From Aeromicrobium yanjiei (GTDB taxonomy: Bacteria > Actinomycetota > Actinomycetes > Propionibacteriales > Nocardioidaceae), in contig NZ_CP045737.1 of assembly GCF_009649075.1 (NCBI RefSeq), positions 1,488,001-1,552,000 on the forward strand: a stretch of 64,000 bases of DNA, read 5' to 3'. Shown here piece by piece: positions 34,611 through 43,091 of the stretch (the first letter of the stretch is position 1; each line of letters opens with the position of its first letter). Position numbers and translations under genes: made by a program. Below the pieces are notes generated by a model that saw nothing but the letters and a program-made list of their open reading frames with translations, did not search any database and was not told the DNA's origin.

Positions 34611-34977
34611 CTGCGGGTCACCCCATCCATGACCGTCACGGACCGTTCGCGGTCCCTCGAGGAGAACATCAACGCACCGAGACACCGAGGATCCAGTACT
34701 TGCTTCCTGGCGGTCCGCCCCGCGCGATGGCCACGACGAGAGAAGTGGTCCCACAGCCAGAAGCCCGCACGGGATCGGTGAGGGCTTTCGTCGTGTCAGG
34801 ACTCAGCCGTTGCTGACGTGAGCCGAACCGCTGGTTCACTCGCGGGGAAATGACGTGAGTTTTCGACATCCGCACGTGCCGACAGCCGGTGGCCAGCACG
34901 CAGCGGGCGTAAAGCCACCGCCGTCACCGCACATCCGGACCACCACCCACCCTTGGTCAACAGGGGCCACGTCGCGG
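34611..34977. other. 367-bp region with no supported gene
   Basis: Only short frames without family resemblance are present (for example 34607-34816, rich in Pro/Arg/Thr). One small inverted repeat is visible, GAACC-GCT-GGTTC at 34825-34837. I see no tRNA, terminator or promoter that can be assigned. Confidence 0.5.
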
Positions 34978-35682
34978 TCAGCTCAGCAAGAACGCGATCA
35001 GGACAATCACCATCAGGAGGAAAGCAACAGAGCCGAAGCCGACCGCCAACGCGAACGTCAAGGGACGCAGTTCGCGGAAGCTCATGGCTCCCGGTATCGC
35101 CTCGTTCACCTGCCGCGCCGTGCTGACGCCTTCGGCGGCGTGCCCGTTCGTAGCCTCCGTCACGGACCTGAGGTCGTCCGTCTCCCAGTCACTTCCGGCG
35201 ACTCGGACCTGTCGGGTGCTGTCGGCGATGAACAGCAGCTGCGTCTTCGGCGGGAACACTCCGCCGTACGGGAGCGCGGTCGGCTCGACCCACGTCAGCA
35301 GCGAGGTCAGCGTGGGGTCGCTACGGTCGAACGTGGTCGGCCTGCCCCGACGGTCGACGTGTGTCACTGCCTCGGGCGTCACGGTGAGGGAGCTGTTGGC
35401 GAACAGCATCCTGTTGCGGGCCGACAGCACCACGATGATCGGCGCGGCGATGAGGCCGGCCACGGCGAGCAGCCCGCCGTACGTCAGCAGGGCCGCACGG
35501 CGGTCGTCGGCAGACAGCACCCCGACGGTGACTCCGCCGATCAGCAGCAGCGAGGGCAGGACCGCGATGTACCGGAGCCTCGTGTTCTCCTGCTGCTGGC
35601 TGGCGCGCGACGGACGGAACGTCGCCACGCGTGGTGGGTGATCGTGTCGCTTGCGGCGGAAGAACATCGTGCACCTCGTCAT
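34978..35682 (-). CDS. Uncharacterised membrane protein with PH-like central domain
   Basis: 234 residues from ATG 35682; ATG 35667 (MFFRRKRHD) is better placed behind GAGG and gives 229. Two helices (about 37-57 and 65-88) are followed by a soluble part with NSSLTVTPEAVTHVDRRGRPTTFDRSD and QLLFIADSTRQVRVAGSDW, strands reminiscent of a PH/DUF3093-like fold, and a C-terminal helix (LTFALAVGFGSVAFLLMVIVLIAFLL). No known function. It is alone between a gene-free stretch and the palindromic-repeat region. Confidence 0.7.
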   Translation of the reverse strand: MTRCTMFFRRKRHDHPPRVATFRPSRASQQQENTRLRYIAVLPSLLLIGGVTVGVLSADDRRAALLTYGGLLAVAGLIAAPIIVVLSARNRMLFANSSLTVTPEAVTHVDRRGRPTTFDRSDPTLTSLLTWVEPTALPYGGVFPPKTQLLFIADSTRQVRVAGSDWETDDLRSVTEATNGHAAEGVSTARQVNEAIPGAMSFRELRPLTFALAVGFGSVAFLLMVIVLIAFLLS

Positions 35683-35762
35683 TCGTCGAAGGACCAGCGC
35701 TCACCGTTCGGCGGAAGGCCGACATGGATGCTAGTGCCCGCCGCGGCAGCCAGGGGAGCCCA

Positions 35763-35806
35763 CGATGAGGGTTTGACGCTGCTCCGGCAACCGTTAGCCC
35801 TCATCG
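35763..35806. repeat. 44-nt palindromic element, copy 3 (divergent centre)
   Basis: It begins CGATGAGGGTTT and ends AGCCCTCATCG, exactly 44 nt long like the two copies at 37171 and 37235. The inner 20 nt differ but can still pair (ACG/CGT with a bulge, TGC/GCA). Confidence 0.75.
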
Positions 35807-35896
35807 GCGCGACCACCGCGACCCGAGCCCCCGCAGTACAGCCTGCTGCACCGAGAGTGGGTAGTTGACGGGATCGAACGGCCAGCGCTGCCGCCA

Positions 35897-35902
35897 TAGC
35901 GT
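35897..35902 (+). promoter_or_regulatory. -10 box TAGCGT for the EF-hand hydrolase
   Basis: TAGCGT, 7 nt (CGATGGC), ATG at 35910. This places the start at 35910 rather than at an earlier in-frame ATG at 35865. Confidence 0.6.
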
Positions 35903-35909
35903 CGATGGC

Positions 35910-37142
35910 ATGACCACATCGACGAAGTACCGCAAGCTGACCATCGGGCTCACCGCCGCCCTCCTGCTCGCAGGAGGTGTGGGTGCGGCCAGCGCAGGCG
36001 TGACGGAGAAGGCGCCGCACCACGGGCCATCCGCCTCCTCATCGAAGGCATCCGGTTGGGAGGGCGTCACCCGCAAGCAGGTCAGGATCGACCTCGGCAA
36101 AGGGTGGGTCACAAAGGCCGAGCTCACCTATCCGACCCATGCGAAGAAGCGCCTGCCCTTGGTCGTCATGCTGCACGGGAGCGGTCACAACGACATGAAC
36201 CAGACGCTGCCCGGCGGCAAGGGTGCGACGTTCCTGCCGCTGGCCCAGGGCGTCTCGCGGGAGGGTTTCGCGACCCTGCGCTTCAACAAGCGCGGCGTCA
36301 CCGGCATCGGGCCGGTCGAGAGCAAGGAACAGAACCAGCTGAACCCCGAGAACCCCTACGCGCAGATCCAGAAGGACGCCGCGTCGGTGATCCGGTTCGG
36401 CGCCGCCTCGTCGAAGGTGGACGCCTCGAAGATCTTCCTGCTGGGGCACAGCGAGGGGACGAACGTGGCGGCCAACCTGGCCTCCGACCCGAAGAAGTAC
36501 GGCATCCCGAAGCCGGCGGGCGTCATCGCGATGGGGGTCGTCGGGCAGGACATCAAGGAGCTGCTCACCCTGCAGCTCTACGGTCGCCTGCTGCTGCAGA
36601 TGCACGACGAGTTCGACGTCGACGCCGACGGGCAGCTGACCCGGACGGAGGCCGTGGACGGCCTGGTCGGCCAGCCGAAGGACCTCGCCGACCAGATCCG
36701 CCCCGTCCTGCTCGACGGCGACAGGATCCAAGCCAGCACGGACACTAATAAGGACGGCAAGATCGCGATCGACGGGGAGGCCGGCGCGGTCCTGCGCAAG
36801 GCCACGGGGATCGACAACTACCCGGACGTCCCGGGCCTGGAGGACCTGCAGGAGTACGTCGCGGACATCGCACGGTTCCCGACGGTGACCGAGGCGCTGC
36901 CGAAGTTCTCCGGACCGACGCTGCTGCTCAACGGTGAGAACGATCTGCAGACGCCGGCACGGGTCGCCCTGACCGCCGATGCCGCGATCGGCGCGGCCGG
37001 CAACAACAAGGACCACGAGGTCATCATCTATCCGGGCATGGCGCACACCATGAACCTCACGCGCAAGTTCGTACCCGAGTTCGGTGACCCCGACCGCCAG
37101 GTCGTCAAGGACGTCCGGACCTGGTTGAGGTCCCACCGCTGA
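35910..37142 (+). CDS. Secreted alpha/beta hydrolase with two EF-hand-like calcium loops
   Basis: 410 residues. A signal peptide (KLTIGLTAALLLAGGVGAASA) is followed by an alpha/beta-hydrolase core: oxyanion region VVMLHGSGHND (about 85-95), nucleophile Ser181 in LLGHSEGT, Asp345 in NGENDLQTPA and His379 in PGMAHT. Between the Ser and Asp, in the cap region, are D236-V-D-A-D-G-Q-L-T-R-T-E247, a textbook EF-hand loop, and D278-T-N-K-D-G-K-I-A-I-D-G, a looser second one. Calcium binding is inferred. It is flanked by copies of a 44-nt palindromic repeat on both sides. Confidence 0.85.
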   Translation: MTTSTKYRKLTIGLTAALLLAGGVGAASAGVTEKAPHHGPSASSSKASGWEGVTRKQVRIDLGKGWVTKAELTYPTHAKKRLPLVVMLHGSGHNDMNQTLPGGKGATFLPLAQGVSREGFATLRFNKRGVTGIGPVESKEQNQLNPENPYAQIQKDAASVIRFGAASSKVDASKIFLLGHSEGTNVAANLASDPKKYGIPKPAGVIAMGVVGQDIKELLTLQLYGRLLLQMHDEFDVDADGQLTRTEAVDGLVGQPKDLADQIRPVLLDGDRIQASTDTNKDGKIAIDGEAGAVLRKATGIDNYPDVPGLEDLQEYVADIARFPTVTEALPKFSGPTLLLNGENDLQTPARVALTADAAIGAAGNNKDHEVIIYPGMAHTMNLTRKFVPEFGDPDRQVVKDVRTWLRSHR

Positions 37143-37170
37143 CCTCGCTCGAGCCCTCCGGGCGGACCAG

Positions 37171-37214
37171 CGATGAGGGTTTTGGGCAGCCACGGCTACC
37201 CGAAGCCCTCATCG
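37171..37214. repeat. 44-nt palindromic element, copy 1
   Basis: CGATGAGGG and CCCTCATCG enclose nested inner arms GGG/CCC and GCC/GGC, all symmetric about one centre. It begins 29 nt after the hydrolase stop and may terminate that transcript. Confidence 0.8.
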
Positions 37215-37234
37215 TGCTTCCCGGGGCGGACGGA

Positions 37235-37278
37235 CGATGAGGGTTTCAGGCAGCCACGGCTACCCGAAGCCCTCATCG
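37235..37278. repeat. 44-nt palindromic element, copy 2
   Basis: Same length and arms as copy 1, in direct orientation 64 bp on, with only two differences (TTTTGG becomes TTTCAG). Flanking words such as GGGCGGAC also recur, so the pair looks like a local duplication. Confidence 0.8.
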
Positions 37279-37308
37279 TCGGTCCCAGCGGGCCTCGCGC
37301 GGGGCCCG

Positions 37309-37314
37309 TACGCT
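37309..37314 (+). promoter_or_regulatory. -10 box TACGCT for leaderless selO
   Basis: TACGCT, 7 nt (GGACGAG), GTG at 37322. Confidence 0.6.
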
Positions 37315-37321
37315 GGACGAG

Positions 37322-38782
37322 GTGACGACCACTCCTGTGACGTTCCCCCTGACCCACCGATTCGCGACCGAGCTGCCCGAGCTGGCGCTGCCGTGGCAGG
37401 CCGAGCAGACGCCGGCCCCCCAGCTGTTGGCGCTCAACGACCGCCTGGCCGCCGAGCTCGGCCTCGACCCGGAGGCGCTGCGGGCCCCGGACGGCCTGGG
37501 CCTGCTCACCGGGACCGTGGTGCCCCCGGGTGCCACCCCCGTCGCGCAGGGGTACGCGGGTCACCAGTTCGGCGGCTACTCGCCGCGACTCGGTGACGGC
37601 CGGGCGCTGCTGATGGGCGAGCTGACCGATCGTGAGGGACGTCCGCGCGATCTCCACCTGAAGGGGTCGGGGCGCACACCGTTCTCACGTGGCGGCGACG
37701 GCCTCGCCGCGGTCGGGCCGATGCTGCGCGAGTACGTCGTGAGCGAGGCGATGCACGCCCTCGGTGTGCCGACGACCCGCGCCCTGGCCGTGGTCGCCAC
37801 CGGCAGGCGGGTCCGACGCGAGACCCTGCTCCCGGGTGCCGTCCTGGCCCGGGTCGCGAGCAGCCACCTGCGGGTGGGCACCTTCCAGTACGTCGCCTCG
37901 GCCCGTGACCTCGAGCTGCTGCGGCGCCTGGCCGACCACGCGATCGAGCGCCATCACCCCGATGCCGCCTCGGCCGACAACCCGTACCGCGCCCTGTTCG
38001 AGGCGGTGGTCGTGGCACAGGCCGACCTCGTGGCGCGCTGGATGCTCGTCGGCTTCGTCCACGGCGTCAAGAACACCGACAACGTGACGATCTCCGGCGA
38101 GACCATCGACTACGGGCCGTGCGCGTTCCTGGAGACGTACGACCCCGCGACGGTCTTCAGCTCGATCGACGTCGACGGCCGCTACGCGTACGGCAACCAG
38201 CCGGCCGTCGCGCAGTGGAATCTCGCCCGGTTCGCCGAGACGCTCCTGCCCTTGCTCGCGGAGGACCAGGACGCTGCCGTCGCGATGGCGATGGAGTCGC
38301 TCGACACCTTCGGATCGAGGTACGCGGCCACGTACGCCGCGGGTCTCCGGGCGAAGATCGGGCTCGCGCCGACCGGGCAGGACGCTGCCGCAGCACAGCT
38401 GGGGGAGGAGCTGCTCGAGCTCCTTCGGGGCGGTCACGTCGACTGGACCACCGGATTCCGGGCTCTCGGCGCAGCGGCCCGCGGCGACGCCGAGCCGGTT
38501 CGCGGCCTCGTCGTCGACCTGGCCTCGATCGACGACTGGCTCGCGCGCTGGAGGGCTCTGGGGCCCGACCCAGACCTGATGGACCGCACCAACCCGGTCT
38601 ACGTCCCGCGCAACCACCTGGTCGAGGAGGCTCTCGACGCCGCGACGGCCGGCGACCTCGATCCGTTCGAACGGCTCGTCGAGGCCGTCCGGCAGCCCTT
38701 CGACGAGCGTCCCGGCCTGGAACGCTTCGCGGCTCCGGCGCCCCAGGACTTCGGCCGCTACACCACCTATTGCGGCACCTGA
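37322..38782 (+). CDS. selO: SelO (YdiU/UPF0061) family protein adenylyltransferase
   Basis: 486 residues, GTG start. A pseudokinase-fold enzyme that transfers AMP from ATP to protein hydroxyls. Family landmarks: [24 protein letters not shown] (about 79-102), [17 protein letters not shown] (about 112-128, nucleotide-binding Lys), [36 protein letters not shown] (catalytic loop, usually HGVMNTDN) and the C-terminal YTTYCGT. The Cys four residues from the end (C484) is the position of selenocysteine in eukaryotic SelO and of a redox-sensitive Cys in E. coli. The variant VKNTDNVTI is mildly unusual. Confidence 0.94.
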   Translation: MTTTPVTFPLTHRFATELPELALPWQAEQTPAPQLLALNDRLAAELGLDPEALRAPDGLGLLTGTVVPPGATPVAQGYAGHQFGGYSPRLGDGRALLMGELTDREGRPRDLHLKGSGRTPFSRGGDGLAAVGPMLREYVVSEAMHALGVPTTRALAVVATGRRVRRETLLPGAVLARVASSHLRVGTFQYVASARDLELLRRLADHAIERHHPDAASADNPYRALFEAVVVAQADLVARWMLVGFVHGVKNTDNVTISGETIDYGPCAFLETYDPATVFSSIDVDGRYAYGNQPAVAQWNLARFAETLLPLLAEDQDAAVAMAMESLDTFGSRYAATYAAGLRAKIGLAPTGQDAAAAQLGEELLELLRGGHVDWTTGFRALGAAARGDAEPVRGLVVDLASIDDWLARWRALGPDPDLMDRTNPVYVPRNHLVEEALDAATAGDLDPFERLVEAVRQPFDERPGLERFAAPAPQDFGRYTTYCGT

Positions 38783-38885
38783 GACGGTCACAGCGAAGAA
38801 ATTTCGTGGTTCGATGTCGAAAGACCTGGCGGTGGTTCGACGTCTGTGCGAGAAGCAACGCCAGCAACCACAAGGAGTGATCGGC

Positions 38886-39260
38886 ATGCCACGGTTCATG
38901 GGATTGGTGAGGATGGAAGAGGGCGTGGGCACACCGCCCCAGGCGCTGTTCGAGGCGATGGACGCCTACATCGGCAAGCAGGCCGCCAACGGGGTCTTCC
39001 TCGACGGCGGAGGGCTGTACGGCACCGAGGACGCGGTGAACTTCGTGTCGCACAAGGGCGAGGTCAGCCGGGTCGACGGGCCGTACGCGGAGGCCAAGGA
39101 GGTCGTCGGCGGGTGGGCCATCCTGGACTACGAGTCCCTCGAGGACGCTGTGGCCGATCAGCAGGAGTTCGCCGAACTGCACGCGAAGCACTGGCCCGAG
39201 GTCACCGTGATCTCGACCCTGCGTCAGATCTCGACCGGCCCGGAGGCGCCCGGCGAGTGA
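38886..39260 (+). CDS. YCII/DGPF domain protein linked to an ECF42-type sigma factor
   Basis: 124 residues. It contains the YCII-related core with VDGPYAEAKEVVGGWAILDYESLEDAV, the DGPF motif (here D-G-P-Y). DGPF proteins are encoded next to ECF42 sigma factors in many bacteria, though they are reported not to act as anti-sigma factors. I chose ATG 38886 (MPRFMGLVRMEEG) because AAGGAGTG lies 9-10 nt upstream; the frame runs further upstream, but that part shows no family resemblance. The stop overlaps the sigma factor's GTG (GTGA). Confidence 0.87.
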   Translation: MPRFMGLVRMEEGVGTPPQALFEAMDAYIGKQAANGVFLDGGGLYGTEDAVNFVSHKGEVSRVDGPYAEAKEVVGGWAILDYESLEDAVADQQEFAELHAKHWPEVTVISTLRQISTGPEAPGE

Positions 39261-40513
39261 GCGAGGCCATCGTCACCGCGTGGCGGGCCGAGTCGGCCCG
39301 CCTCGTGGGGGCTCTCGCGCGCATGACCCGCGACGTCCAGCTCGCCGAAGACCTCGCACAGGACGCGCTGGTCGCTGCGCTCGAGCAGTGGCCCACCGAC
39401 GGCGTGCCGGACAACCCGAGCGCGTGGCTGATGACCACCGCCAAGCGGCGCGGCATCGACCACTTCAGGCGTGCGGAGGTCCTTCGGCGCAAGGTCACCG
39501 AGGTGGGCCGTGCCAGGGGAGAGGAGCAGGCCATGCCTGATCTCGACGCCCAGGTCGACCACATCGAGGACGACGTCCTGCGGCTCATCTTCCTGACCTG
39601 CCACCCCGCCCTGACCGCCGAGTCCCGCGCCGCGCTGACGCTGCGACTGGTCGGCGGCCTCACCACCGCCGAGATCGCGCGCGGCTTCCTCACCACCGAG
39701 TCGGCGATGGGCCAGCGGATCTCCCGGGCCAAGAAGACCCTGGCCACGGCGCGGGTCGAGCTCGAGCTGCCCACGGGGGAGGAACGCACCCGACGGCTGG
39801 ACGACGTCATGGCCGTGATCTACCTGATCTTCAACGAGGGCTACACCGCCACGGCCGGCCAGGACTGGATGCGTCCCGAGCTGTCGAACGAGGCGACGCG
39901 GCTCGCGCGGATGCTCGCCGCGCTCGCGCCGGACGAGCCCGAGGTGCTCGGGCTGCAGGCACTGCTGGAGCTCCAGGGCTCGCGGACGACCGCTCGCCTG
40001 GACGAGTCGGGGATGCCGGTGCTGCTGGAGGCCCAGGACCGGACGCGCTGGGACCACCTGCTCATCCGGCGCGGCCTGGCCGCGCTGCAGCGGGCGGAGG
40101 CCTTCGCGCGGCGGGGGAAACCGGTCGGCACGTACTTCCTGCAGGCCTCGATCGCTGCGCAGCACGCCAAGGCGAAGCAGCCCGAGCACACGAGCTGGCG
40201 ACGGATCGCGGCCCTCTACGACGTCCTGGCCGAGGTCGCGCCGGGGCCGGTCGTCGAGCTCAACCGAGCCGTCGCCCACGGCCGGGCCCACGGCCCGACT
40301 GCCGGGCTGGCCGTGCTGGACGCCCTCGGACCCGACGCGCTCGCCGGCTCACCCCTCGTGCCGAGCGTCCGGGGTGATCTGCTCGAGCGGGCCGGCCTGC
40401 ACGAGCGGGCGAGCGAGGCCTTCGCCGAGGCGGCCTCGCGCACCAGCAACGGCAGCGAGCGGGCCCTGCTGCACAGGCGAGCCCAGGCGAACGCCGCGCG
40501 GTCGCCGGGCTGA
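39257..40513 (+). CDS. ECF42-type RNA polymerase sigma factor with long C-terminal extension
   Basis: 418 residues, GTG start overlapping the DGPF gene. Sigma region 2 (about 8-75; DVQLAEDLAQDALVAALEQWP, NPSAWLMTTAKRRGIDHFRR) and region 4 (about 110-170; LRLVGGLTTAEIARGFLTTESAMGQRISRAKKTL) are followed by ~240 residues with VIYLIFNEGYTATAG and helical repeat-like segments (AIAAQHAKAKQPEHTSWRRIAALYDVL, AVAHGRAHGPTAGLAVLDAL). That extension, needed for activity in studied ECF42 members, replaces a separate anti-sigma factor. The signal and regulon are unknown. Confidence 0.9.
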   Translation: MSEAIVTAWRAESARLVGALARMTRDVQLAEDLAQDALVAALEQWPTDGVPDNPSAWLMTTAKRRGIDHFRRAEVLRRKVTEVGRARGEEQAMPDLDAQVDHIEDDVLRLIFLTCHPALTAESRAALTLRLVGGLTTAEIARGFLTTESAMGQRISRAKKTLATARVELELPTGEERTRRLDDVMAVIYLIFNEGYTATAGQDWMRPELSNEATRLARMLAALAPDEPEVLGLQALLELQGSRTTARLDESGMPVLLEAQDRTRWDHLLIRRGLAALQRAEAFARRGKPVGTYFLQASIAAQHAKAKQPEHTSWRRIAALYDVLAEVAPGPVVELNRAVAHGRAHGPTAGLAVLDALGPDALAGSPLVPSVRGDLLERAGLHERASEAFAEAASRTSNGSERALLHRRAQANAARSPG

Positions 40514-40528
40514 GCGAGGCCGGCCGCG

Positions 40529-41356
40529 CTACGTCGGCGGCCGCGCGACCACCTCGAACGAGCGGATGGGCCCGTCGATCGGTCCCGCGCCGAAGTGCGC
40601 GACGAGGGCGGCCTCGGCGATGGCCCGTGCCTCGTCGAGGCTCAAGGAGTCGTGGGCCTCGATCGCCGCGCGGAGTGGTGTGCCCCCGCAGAAGGCCGCC
40701 GCGGCCTCCGAGGCGGTCGTGCGCCCGGTCGCGTCGACGGCATGGATCGTCGCGCCGGGCATGCCGGCCGCCTCCAGGTCACCCAGGATCTGCGCCGGCG
40801 AGAAGTAGCCGTGCGGCGTACGGCTCATGAAGACCAGCGGATCGTGCGGGGCGGCCGCGACGAGGGCCGACTGGATCACGTGCACGACCTCGTTGCGCTC
40901 GATGCGGTCCCAGGTGTTGAACACGAACGATCCGCCCGGCTTCAGGACGCGGGCGGCCTCGCGGAAGGCCCGCACCCGGTCGGGGAAGAACATCACGCCG
41001 AACTGACACGCGACGACGTCGAAGGTCCGGTCGCCGAACGGGAGATCGAGCGCGTCGGACTGCTGCCACGTCACCGAGCCACCGTCAGCACCGATCGCGG
41101 CGGCGGCGTCGAGCATGGGCTGGTGGAGGTCGGTGGCCGTGATGACCGACCCGGGACAGTGGCGGACCATCGCGCGGGTGAGCGCGCCCGTGCCTGCCGC
41201 CGTCTCGAGGATCGTCGCCGGAGCCAGTCCTGCCACGGAACGCGCGAGGCTGTCGGCGGCTCCCTGGAAGATCATCGGGACCAGGAGCCGCTGATAGAGG
41301 TCCGGGACGGGGCCGAGGAAGTGCGCGTCCCGGGTGGCATCTGCACGTTCGGCCAT
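40529..41356 (-). CDS. Class I SAM-dependent methyltransferase (UbiE/COQ5-like)
   Basis: 275 residues. YQRLLVPMIFQGAADSLAR precedes motif I ILETAAGTGALTRAM (about 49-63); LDLPFGDRTFDVVACQFGVMFFPD (about 106-129) and AARVLKPGGSFVFNTWD are the later motifs. The pattern matches menaquinone/ubiquinone-type and phospholipid methyltransferases, but the substrate is unknown. It is convergent with the sigma factor (15 nt) and 32 nt downstream of the SDR gene on the same strand. Its own TAGATT box 6 nt before the ATG suggests a separate leaderless transcript. Confidence 0.87.
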   Translation of the reverse strand: MAERADATRDAHFLGPVPDLYQRLLVPMIFQGAADSLARSVAGLAPATILETAAGTGALTRAMVRHCPGSVITATDLHQPMLDAAAAIGADGGSVTWQQSDALDLPFGDRTFDVVACQFGVMFFPDRVRAFREAARVLKPGGSFVFNTWDRIERNEVVHVIQSALVAAAPHDPLVFMSRTPHGYFSPAQILGDLEAAGMPGATIHAVDATGRTTASEAAAAFCGGTPLRAAIEAHDSLSLDEARAIAEAALVAHFGAGPIDGPIRSFEVVARPPT

Positions 41357-41362
41357 CGTCGA

Positions 41363-41368
41363 AATCTA
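41363..41368 (-). promoter_or_regulatory. -10 box TAGATT for the methyltransferase at 40529
   Basis: On the minus strand TAGATT, 6 nt (TCGACG), ATG at 41356. Confidence 0.6.
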
Positions 41369-41388
41369 CGCCCGTCGGGCGGCTCGGG

Positions 41389-42075
41389 CTACCAGGCGAG
41401 GACGCCCGACTCGTCCTGGAGCGTGCCGGTGGGCCCGTCCGCACCGATGGTCGCCCATCGCACGACGAAGCGCGCGCTCTCCTCGGCGGGCCGCCCGGCG
41501 CTCTGGTCGGCCGTCAGGTCGGTGTCGGTGAGGCCCGGCTCCACGGCGTTGAACCTGATGTCCGGGTCGGCCTTGGCGTACTGGACGGTCAGCATCGTGA
41601 CCGCCGACTTGGACGCGGCGTAGAGCGCGGCCGGGATCGTGAACTCGGGACGGTCGGGGTCGGTGACGGCCCAGAACGAGCCGAGGCTGCTGGAGACGTT
41701 GACCACGACCGGCCGCTCGGACCTGCGCAGCAGCGGGAGCGCTGCCTCGGTGACGCGGACGATGCCGACGACGTTGGTGTCGAACACGCGCAGCGCGGTC
41801 GGGCCGTCGGGGGTCCAGCTGCCGAAGATGCCCGCATTGTTGACCAGGACGTCCAGCCTGCCTTCGGCCGCCTCGATCGAGGCCAGCGCGGCGATGACCG
41901 AGTCCTCGTCGGTCACGTCCAGCTGCACGAACGTGCCGCCCGCCTCCGCTGCCGCCTTCTCGCCGCGCTCGCGGTCGCGCGCCCCCAGATAGACGGTGTG
42001 CCCGAGGGCGACGAGCTGCTTGGCGGTCTCCAGGCCGATGCCCTTGTTGGCGCCGGTGATGAGGGTGATGGTCAT
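41389..42075 (-). CDS. SDR family oxidoreductase (copy A)
   Basis: 228 residues. Cofactor motif TGANKGIG (about 7-14), GARDRERGE after strand 2 (suggesting NADP), NNAG (about 81-84) and the catalytic Ser-Tyr-Lys with VNVSSSLGS and YAASK. GAAGGAATCCC precedes the ATG at a good distance, and TAACGT (minus strand, about 42121-42126) is a likely -10. It is divergent from an XRE/MmyB-type regulator, a common pairing in which the regulator controls the reductase. It resembles the second SDR at 62811 (both start ...TGANKGIG and both have a GARD-type motif). Confidence 0.9.
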   Translation of the reverse strand: MTITLITGANKGIGLETAKQLVALGHTVYLGARDRERGEKAAAEAGGTFVQLDVTDEDSVIAALASIEAAEGRLDVLVNNAGIFGSWTPDGPTALRVFDTNVVGIVRVTEAALPLLRRSERPVVVNVSSSLGSFWAVTDPDRPEFTIPAALYAASKSAVTMLTVQYAKADPDIRFNAVEPGLTDTDLTADQSAGRPAEESARFVVRWATIGADGPTGTLQDESGVLAW

Positions 42076-42200
42076 GGGATTCCTTCGGTGTCGGTGGCCC
42101 ACGAGGGCCGTCCACGACGTTAGGGACGGCGGGGGACGTCAGGCAGTACCGCCGCGCTCCAGGGGTGTGACAGGACCTCCCGCGATCCCACCGGCGGGCC

Positions 42201-42206
42201 TACCGT
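42201..42206 (+). promoter_or_regulatory. -10 box TACCGT for the XRE regulator
   Basis: TACCGT, 6 nt (GGACCC), ATG at 42213. Confidence 0.6.
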
Positions 42207-42212
42207 GGACCC

Positions 42213-43082
42213 ATGACGAACCGGCCCAACACCCTGGGTGAATTCCTGCAGGCCCGCCGCGGACTGGTGACACCTCAGGCCGCGGGAATCCCCGACTCCG
42301 GGACGAGGCGTGTGGCCGGCCTGCGCCGCGAGGAGGTGGCGATGCTGGCGGGCGTCAGCGTCGACTACTACCTGCGCCTCGAGCGCGGCCGCGACCGCAA
42401 TCCGTCCGTGCAGGTCCTGGAGTCCATCGCACGGGTGCTGCAGCTCGACGACGACCACCTCGCGTACCTCATGACCTTGGTGGGGGACAGGCCTCGGCGC
42501 AGTCCGCGCCGGTCCCGGACCGAGACCGTGCCGCCGGGGATGGCCACGCTCGTCGCCTCGATGCCGCACCCCGCGTACGTCGAGGGACGCTATTTCGACG
42601 TCCTGGTCTCGAATCCGGTGGCGGTCGCCCTGTCACCGCGCTTCGCGGTCGGCGGCAACCAGCTCCGCGACATGTTCCTGGACCCCCAGCAGCAGGAGCT
42701 CTACCCCGACTGGCGCGGCTCCACCGAGTGCCTGGTCGCGAACCTGCGCCACTCGGTGGGCCCGGACATCGAGGACCCGCGCTTCATCGAGCTCGTCGGC
42801 GAGCTGTCGCTCGCGAGCCCGCGGTTCCGTGAGCTCTGGGCCCGCCACGACATCAAGAAGCAGTTCGGTGCGCCCATGCGGTTCGACCATCCGCAGGTCG
42901 GGGGGATGACGCTGAACCGTGAGTGGCTCTCGATCGGCGGCACCGAGGGCCTGCACCTGGTCGTCTACCACCCGGACCCCGGCAGCGAGGCGGCCGACAA
43001 GATCGGCCTCCTGGCCTCGGCCGCACTGCCGACGAAGGACGCCATGTCGCAAAGGGGTTGCGCAGGACGCGCGCGGGACTAG
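42213..43082 (+). CDS. XRE-family regulator with MmyB-like ligand-binding domain
   Basis: 289 residues. The HTH_31-type N-terminus LGEFLQARRGLVTPQAAGIP is followed by RRVAGLRREEVAMLAGVSVDYYLRLERG (about 31-58), a signature of this family. The C-terminal MmyB-like domain (about 100-275; NPVAVALSPRF, LVANLRHSVG, REWLSIGGTEGLHLVVYHPDPGS) has a PAS-like fold reported to bind fatty-acid-like ligands. It is divergent from SDR copy A and probably represses it. Its TAG stop (43080-43082) forms half of the next gene's -10 box. Confidence 0.92.
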   Translation: MTNRPNTLGEFLQARRGLVTPQAAGIPDSGTRRVAGLRREEVAMLAGVSVDYYLRLERGRDRNPSVQVLESIARVLQLDDDHLAYLMTLVGDRPRRSPRRSRTETVPPGMATLVASMPHPAYVEGRYFDVLVSNPVAVALSPRFAVGGNQLRDMFLDPQQQELYPDWRGSTECLVANLRHSVGPDIEDPRFIELVGELSLASPRFRELWARHDIKKQFGAPMRFDHPQVGGMTLNREWLSIGGTEGLHLVVYHPDPGSEAADKIGLLASAALPTKDAMSQRGCAGRARD

Positions 43083-43085
43083 CGT
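43080..43085 (+). promoter_or_regulatory. -10 box TAGCGT formed from the upstream stop codon
   Basis: The TAG stop of the XRE regulator starts TAGCGT; 6 nt (GGGCCC) later is ATG 43092. This is the second example of this arrangement in the window. Confidence 0.6.
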
Positions 43086-43091
43086 GGGCCC

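Noticed and set aside
34607..34816. 69-codon frame after the bactofilin-like gene
   Set aside because: No RBS, no domain and low-complexity composition; treated as non-coding.
37171..37278. Two spaced repeats as a mini CRISPR
   Set aside because: Only two units, each itself a palindrome of a dispersed family, with a 20-nt gap and no cas gene.
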